Assembly: GCA_964632355.1 (NCBI GenBank)
Contig: CAZWBW010000117.1
Span: 1-7,831 of the forward strand
From: JALOAP01 sp964632355
Lineage (GTDB): Bacteria; Chloroflexota; Dehalococcoidia; Tepidiformales; Tepidiformaceae
DNA length: 7,831 nucleotides
Direction: 5' to 3'
The notes under the pieces are model-generated. The model did no database searches and was not told where the DNA came from. It was given only the letters and a program-made list of their open reading frames with translations. Shown here in pieces: positions 5,234 through 7,831 of this stretch (its first letter is position 1; each line of letters opens with the position of its first letter). The translations under genes were made by a program, and so were the position numbers.

Positions 5234-5902
5234 TCACCCGTTCGATTGCTGCGCCGCCGAAAGCTCGTTGTGCGCAGCAGCAAGGAGCGCCCGTACCTCT
5301 TCGTCGGTCGTCGCAGGAAAACTCTCGTACCAGAGCCCAACCGCATAGAACGGGTCAGGCGTCGCGGGGCACACCACAAGGTCGACGAGCTCCCGGAATT
5401 CGTCGCACGACTCCTGCGCCGCCACCGGCACCGCGACGATGATGCGCGCCGGGTTCAGCTGCCGGAGCGCCATCACGGCCGCCCGCATCGAAGCGCCAGT
5501 CGCCAGCCCGTCGTCGACAAGGATCACGGTGCGCCCCTCGACCGGGATCGCCGCACGGCCGTCCCGATACTCCCGTTCGCGCCGTTCGAGTTCCGCCTGT
5601 TCGCGCGCGGCCACCTCCTCGATCTCCGAGGGGTGCACGAACCGCGCCACCTCTTCGTTCAGCACGCGCACGCCGCCCGGGCCGATGGCGCCCATCGCCA
5701 GCTCCTCGTGGCCCGGCGTGCCCAGCTTTCGAACCACGAAAACATCGAGCGGCGCCCCCAGCGCCTTCGCCACCTCGTACCCCACCGGCACACCGCCCCG
5801 CGGCAACGCAAGGACCACCGGCCGCTCGCCCAGGTCTTCGCGCAGCAGCGCCTCCGCGAGCACGCGCCCGCCCTCCCTCCTGTCCCGATACGGAGAAGTC
5901 AT
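5234..5902 (-). CDS. Phosphoribosyltransferase (type I PRT fold)
   Basis: The 222-residue protein begins MTSPYRDRREGGRVLAEAL, the usual opening of this PRT group. VLALPRGGVPVGYEVAKALG (31-49) holds the PRGG element and is followed by VRKLGTPGHEELAMGAI. The PRPP-binding loop is VILVDDGLATGASM (126-139), with Asp130-Asp131 and Thr135-Gly136. Between about residues 92 and 115 is a charged helical insert rich in Glu and Arg. The enzyme class uses or releases PRPP and a base; this subgroup's substrate is not established to my knowledge. ATG 5902 matches the family start; ATG 5920 is possible (it would add MWWDGD). It lies 115 bases after the LCP gene on the same strand. Its downstream neighbour, the hydrolase, is the same domain type it is fused to in some Actinobacteria, so a shared pathway is likely. 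Confidence 0.95.
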   Translation of the reverse strand: MTSPYRDRREGGRVLAEALLREDLGERPVVLALPRGGVPVGYEVAKALGAPLDVFVVRKLGTPGHEELAMGAIGPGGVRVLNEEVARFVHPSEIEEVAAREQAELERREREYRDGRAAIPVEGRTVILVDDGLATGASMRAAVMALRQLNPARIIVAVPVAAQESCDEFRELVDLVVCPATPDPFYAVGLWYESFPATTDEEVRALLAAAHNELSAAQQSNG

Positions 5903-5922
5903 GTCGCCATCCCACCACATAC

Positions 5923-5942
5923 TGCCATGCGAACGCGTGGCA
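5923..5942. promoter_or_regulatory. Near-palindromic operator-like site before the phosphoribosyltransferase
   Basis: TGCCATGCG (5923-5931) and CGCGTGGCA (5934-5942) are complementary at eight of nine positions across a two-base centre. The site ends 20 bases upstream of the ATG at 5902. Size and symmetry fit a dimeric repressor or activator. No regulator gene for it is in the window. Confidence 0.4.
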
Positions 5943-5972
5943 TGCCGCGCCGCGAAGTTGCGTTCGGGTATC

Positions 5973-6007
5973 GCCCGCCCGTGGCCGGCCACCGGGCACT
6001 GAGCACT
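5973..6007. repeat. Palindrome and GRGCACT heptamer pair after the LCP gene
   Basis: GTGGCCGGCCAC (5981-5992) is a perfect 12-base palindrome, flanked by GCCCG (5973-5977) and CGGGC (5993-5997) that can extend the stem past a CCC bulge. Two abutting heptamers, GGGCACT (5994-6000) and GAGCACT (6001-6007), follow. This is the gap between the LCP stop and the phosphoribosyltransferase. The hairpin could help end the LCP transcript but has no T-tract. Confidence 0.4.
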
Positions 6008-6017
6008 GCGCGAGGCG

Positions 6018-7430
6018 CTAGGTCCCCGGTACCGTGAAATCCTGACCGATGATGATGACCACGTCCGGTTGCGTCTCGGTCGTCTTCGTCGCGCCCTTGA
6101 TGAGCGAGGGCTGGATGCCCAGCCACCCCGCGATGTCTTCCGCGAGCTGACGTTTCGCCGGGTCGTACAGGGTGATCGTGGTCACCGGCTGTGGCGTTAC
6201 GGTGCCACCGACTTCCACCGTCGGGAGCCCCTGCACGTACTTCAGGTACCGCCCGAGCCCGAGCGCACGCGCCTCGCCGTCTTCGCCCGGGCCGTAGCCG
6301 TTCTGGATTTCGACCACCGACGCGGCGTACTTCGCCGGCGTAAACGCCTGGCTGATCCAGTAGCGCACGTTATCGGGGTTCCATTCGAGCACCGCCGCGC
6401 CAGTCTCGGTCGTCGCCTCGTAGAGCGTCGGTACGTCGTTCACCGGGTCGCCAAGCGAATAGGTCTTGAGCCGGCCCTGGGTTTCCTTCAACAGGAGCGC
6501 GTACCCGGGCATCGACGCCATCGGGATGTCCGTTTTCACCGTGTCCTTGTAGGCGTTCCACAGCCCGATCGGGTCGTTCAGCAGGCCCATGCTGAACACC
6601 CGCTGGAGCGCCGTCTGGAGCACGAGCTGCTGCCGCTTCACCCGGTACAGGTCGCTGTCGTTTCGATACCTCCCGAAGGCCACCGCGTGGTACCCATCGA
6701 GGTGCTGCGGGCCCGGCGGGAACGACACCCACACCGCGTTCACGTCGTCGTTCGAATACAACCAGTCGGGCACGCTCAGCTCGTACGGGATGTCGATGTC
6801 GATCCCGCCGAGCGCATCGATGAGCTTCTCGACCCCTTCGAAGTCGAGGATGACCCAGTGGTCGATGTCGATCCCGAAGTTCTCCTTTATGTCGAGCGCC
6901 AGCTGTTGGGCGCCCGCCGAGAAACTGCCGCCTTCGCGCACACCGACGCCATAGGACGTGTTGATGCGGTCCGAATACACGCCCCAGTCGGTGTGGATGT
7001 CGATCAACATGTCGCGCGGGAAGCTCAGGACCGCCGATTCCTTCGAAAGCGGGTCCACCGTCGCGACCATCACGACGTCGGTCAGGTACGCGTCGAGATC
7101 CTGGTACCCGGGCCGCTTGTCGACGCCGATGATGAGCAGGTTGATCCGTTTGTTGAACGCCGATTCCGAACCCGACGGCTTGATGATCGGGCCCGGCAGG
7201 TTATCGAGGACAGGGAGAACGCTGCTGAGCGTCTTGCCGGGAAAGAGCGCCGGCCACACCCGGTTCAGCGACACCGCCGAGGTGTACATGGACGCGAACC
7301 CGAAGGTCACCAGCGCGAAAACGAATAGCCACCGCTGACCCGTCGTCAGCTTTCTTCGTGCCGCGTGGCGCGCCGGCGTAGCTGCTCTGGAGCGGGGGCG
7401 CGCTCGCGATTGCACGTCTTCAACTGCCAT
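6018..7430 (-). CDS. LytR-CpsA-Psr (LCP) family protein with LytR_C domain
   Basis: The 470-residue membrane-anchored protein has a basic cytoplasmic N-terminus (Arg-rich, residues 9-33), one transmembrane helix (about 34-52) and an extracytoplasmic LCP domain (about 95-275). LCP landmarks are LLIIGVDKR (Asp104, Arg106), TDVVMV (Asp118), SFPRD (136-140, with Arg139 and Asp140), DRINTSY (154-160) and FGRYRNDSDLYRVKRQQ (252-268), all residues that bind the polyprenyl pyrophosphate head group in the family. A LytR_C domain (about 390-467) includes VEIQNGYG, a Gly-rich link, and a closing PDVVIIIGQDF. LCP enzymes transfer glycopolymers such as teichoic acid, arabinogalactan or capsule from lipid carriers to the cell wall. 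That role fits a cell with a wall or surface glycan, but the glycan cannot be named. ATG 7430 has no Shine-Dalgarno; a promoter ends 11 bases upstream. Confidence 0.95.
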   Translation of the reverse strand: MAVEDVQSRARPRSRAATPARHAARRKLTTGQRWLFVFALVTFGFASMYTSAVSLNRVWPALFPGKTLSSVLPVLDNLPGPIIKPSGSESAFNKRINLLIIGVDKRPGYQDLDAYLTDVVMVATVDPLSKESAVLSFPRDMLIDIHTDWGVYSDRINTSYGVGVREGGSFSAGAQQLALDIKENFGIDIDHWVILDFEGVEKLIDALGGIDIDIPYELSVPDWLYSNDDVNAVWVSFPPGPQHLDGYHAVAFGRYRNDSDLYRVKRQQLVLQTALQRVFSMGLLNDPIGLWNAYKDTVKTDIPMASMPGYALLLKETQGRLKTYSLGDPVNDVPTLYEATTETGAAVLEWNPDNVRYWISQAFTPAKYAASVVEIQNGYGPGEDGEARALGLGRYLKYVQGLPTVEVGGTVTPQPVTTITLYDPAKRQLAEDIAGWLGIQPSLIKGATKTTETQPDVVIIIGQDFTVPGT

Positions 7431-7441
7431 GGATGAACTTC

Positions 7442-7470
7442 AACCTACTTACCGCCCCCGTCTGGGTCAA
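7442..7470 (-). promoter_or_regulatory. Sigma70-type promoter of the LCP gene
   Basis: On the minus strand TTGACC (7470-7465) and TAGGTT (7447-7442) are separated by 17 bases, with 5/6 and 3/6 consensus matches. Transcription would begin about four bases before the ATG at 7430. The message would therefore be nearly leaderless, in keeping with the absent Shine-Dalgarno. Confidence 0.55.
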
Positions 7471-7516
7471 CGAACTTCGCGGCCTCCTGGTTCCACCTTT
7501 CGGCGGACTCTGCTCG

Positions 7517-7535
7517 CATCTTTCACACATCTTTC
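7517..7535. promoter_or_regulatory. Direct repeat CATCTTTC-ACA-CATCTTTC, possible OmpR-class site
   Basis: Two identical 8-mers (7517-7524 and 7528-7535) are spaced at an 11-base period, the spacing typical of PhoB/OmpR-class regulators that bind direct repeats on one DNA face. The pair lies about 47 bases upstream of the LCP -35. The same 8-mer occurs once more, at 757-764. Whether the response regulator encoded at 1772-2548 binds here is speculation. Confidence 0.4.
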
Positions 7536-7546
7536 CGAACTGCAGT

Positions 7547-7831
7547 CGGCTGTCGGCCGTCGGCTATCGGGGGTTCGCGCGAGGCGCCCACTATGGCGAT
7601 GCCCGGGCGCCCGTACGCGGAGTGCGGGCGGACGCTCCCTTACGGTCGCGGTACTGGTTGCGGCTGTCGGCCGTCGGCTATCGGGGGTTCGCGTGAGGCG
7701 CCCACTGTGCCGATACCCGGGCGCTCGTACGCGGAGTGCGGGTGGCCGCTCCCGTACGGGCGCGGTACTGGTTGGGGCCGGGTTCGCGTGGGGCGCCGAC
7801 GGTGGGGATGCCCGGGCCCCATGCGAAGAGT
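7547..7831. repeat. Tandem array of a 114-bp repeat, continuing past the window edge
   Basis: Copy 1 (7547-7660) and copy 2 (7661-7774) are both 114 bases, with nine substitutions and no indels by my alignment. Copy 3 starts at about 7775, lacks roughly 19 bases of the heptamer section, is more diverged, and runs to the edge. Each full copy opens with three CGGCNNT heptamers (7547-7567 and 7661-7681). It also contains CCCGGG and a hairpin (7608-7613 with 7625-7630 in copy 1). Copy 2 holds the perfect palindrome CCCGTACGGG (7751-7760), which is degenerate in copy 1. I see no coding potential: frames across it are Arg/Pro/Gly-rich and stop quickly. The rest of the 400-base gap holds the LCP promoter and the direct repeat. 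Confidence 0.85.

Noticed and set aside
6069..7328. Plus-strand open frame of 419 codons opposite the LCP gene
   Set aside because: Its translation is a run of Arg, His, Val and Asp with no motif, while the opposite strand encodes a complete LCP protein.
7433..7696. Small ORFs across the repeat array (also 7640-7822 on the minus strand)
   Set aside because: The repeat length is a multiple of three, so frames stay open across copies by construction. The peptides are Arg/Pro/Gly-rich with no ribosome binding site.
7547..7774. CRISPR array or integron attC sites
   Set aside because: The 114-base units abut without unique spacers, which excludes CRISPR. I could not find the attC core sites (GTTRRRY and RYYYAAC) in the expected positions, and there is no integrase.

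Overview
The window is GC-rich bacterial DNA with dense coding and strong G/C preference at third codon positions. The gene types are chromosomal housekeeping and envelope genes: an OmpR-type response regulator, a LytR-CpsA-Psr (LCP) protein, a DUF192 lipoprotein, a PIG-L deacetylase and a minimal zincin. Together with heptanucleotide tandem repeats in the intergenic gaps, this suggests a high-GC Gram-positive-like or Chloroflexota chromosome. That assignment is inference from protein character only; there is no rRNA or other marker gene here. I see no transposase, integrase, phage gene, tRNA or CRISPR array.

Layout. 1-638: a possible cut-off ORF at the left edge and an unrecognised 141-residue gene, both on the minus strand. 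639-834: a divergent promoter gap. 835-1654: a plus-strand pair, an unrecognised 148-residue protein followed by a small zinc metallopeptidase (DUF1025/zincin type). 1655-1771: a gap with a five-copy heptamer repeat and a hairpin that probably terminates the next gene. 1772-2548: a minus-strand orphan response regulator with no kinase beside it. 2761-3231 (minus) and 3335-4090 (plus): a DUF192 lipoprotein and a PIG-L/LmbE deacetylase, divergent from a short shared gap. 4112-4150: a strong hairpin between the convergent deacetylase and hydrolase genes.

4177-7430 is a minus-strand run. In transcription order it holds the LCP protein, a PRPP-loop phosphoribosyltransferase, a possible 47-residue small protein, and an alpha/beta hydrolase of the dienelactone-hydrolase type. 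The phosphoribosyltransferase and hydrolase types are known fused in one protein in mycobacteria (from memory, Rv0571c), so their proximity here probably reflects a working partnership whose substrate is unknown. Between them lie a terminator-like hairpin, a good -10 box, a nested inverted-repeat structure and the small ORF, which is placed for translational coupling to the hydrolase (TGA-A-ATG).

7431-7831 holds the LCP promoter, a pair of 8-bp direct repeats at 11-bp spacing that resemble an OmpR/PhoB-class binding site, and a tandem array of a 114-bp repeat that runs off the right edge. I found no clear case for a complete new defence or metabolic system. The best candidates for something undescribed are the phosphoribosyltransferase / structured leader / small protein / hydrolase unit and the 114-bp repeat array.
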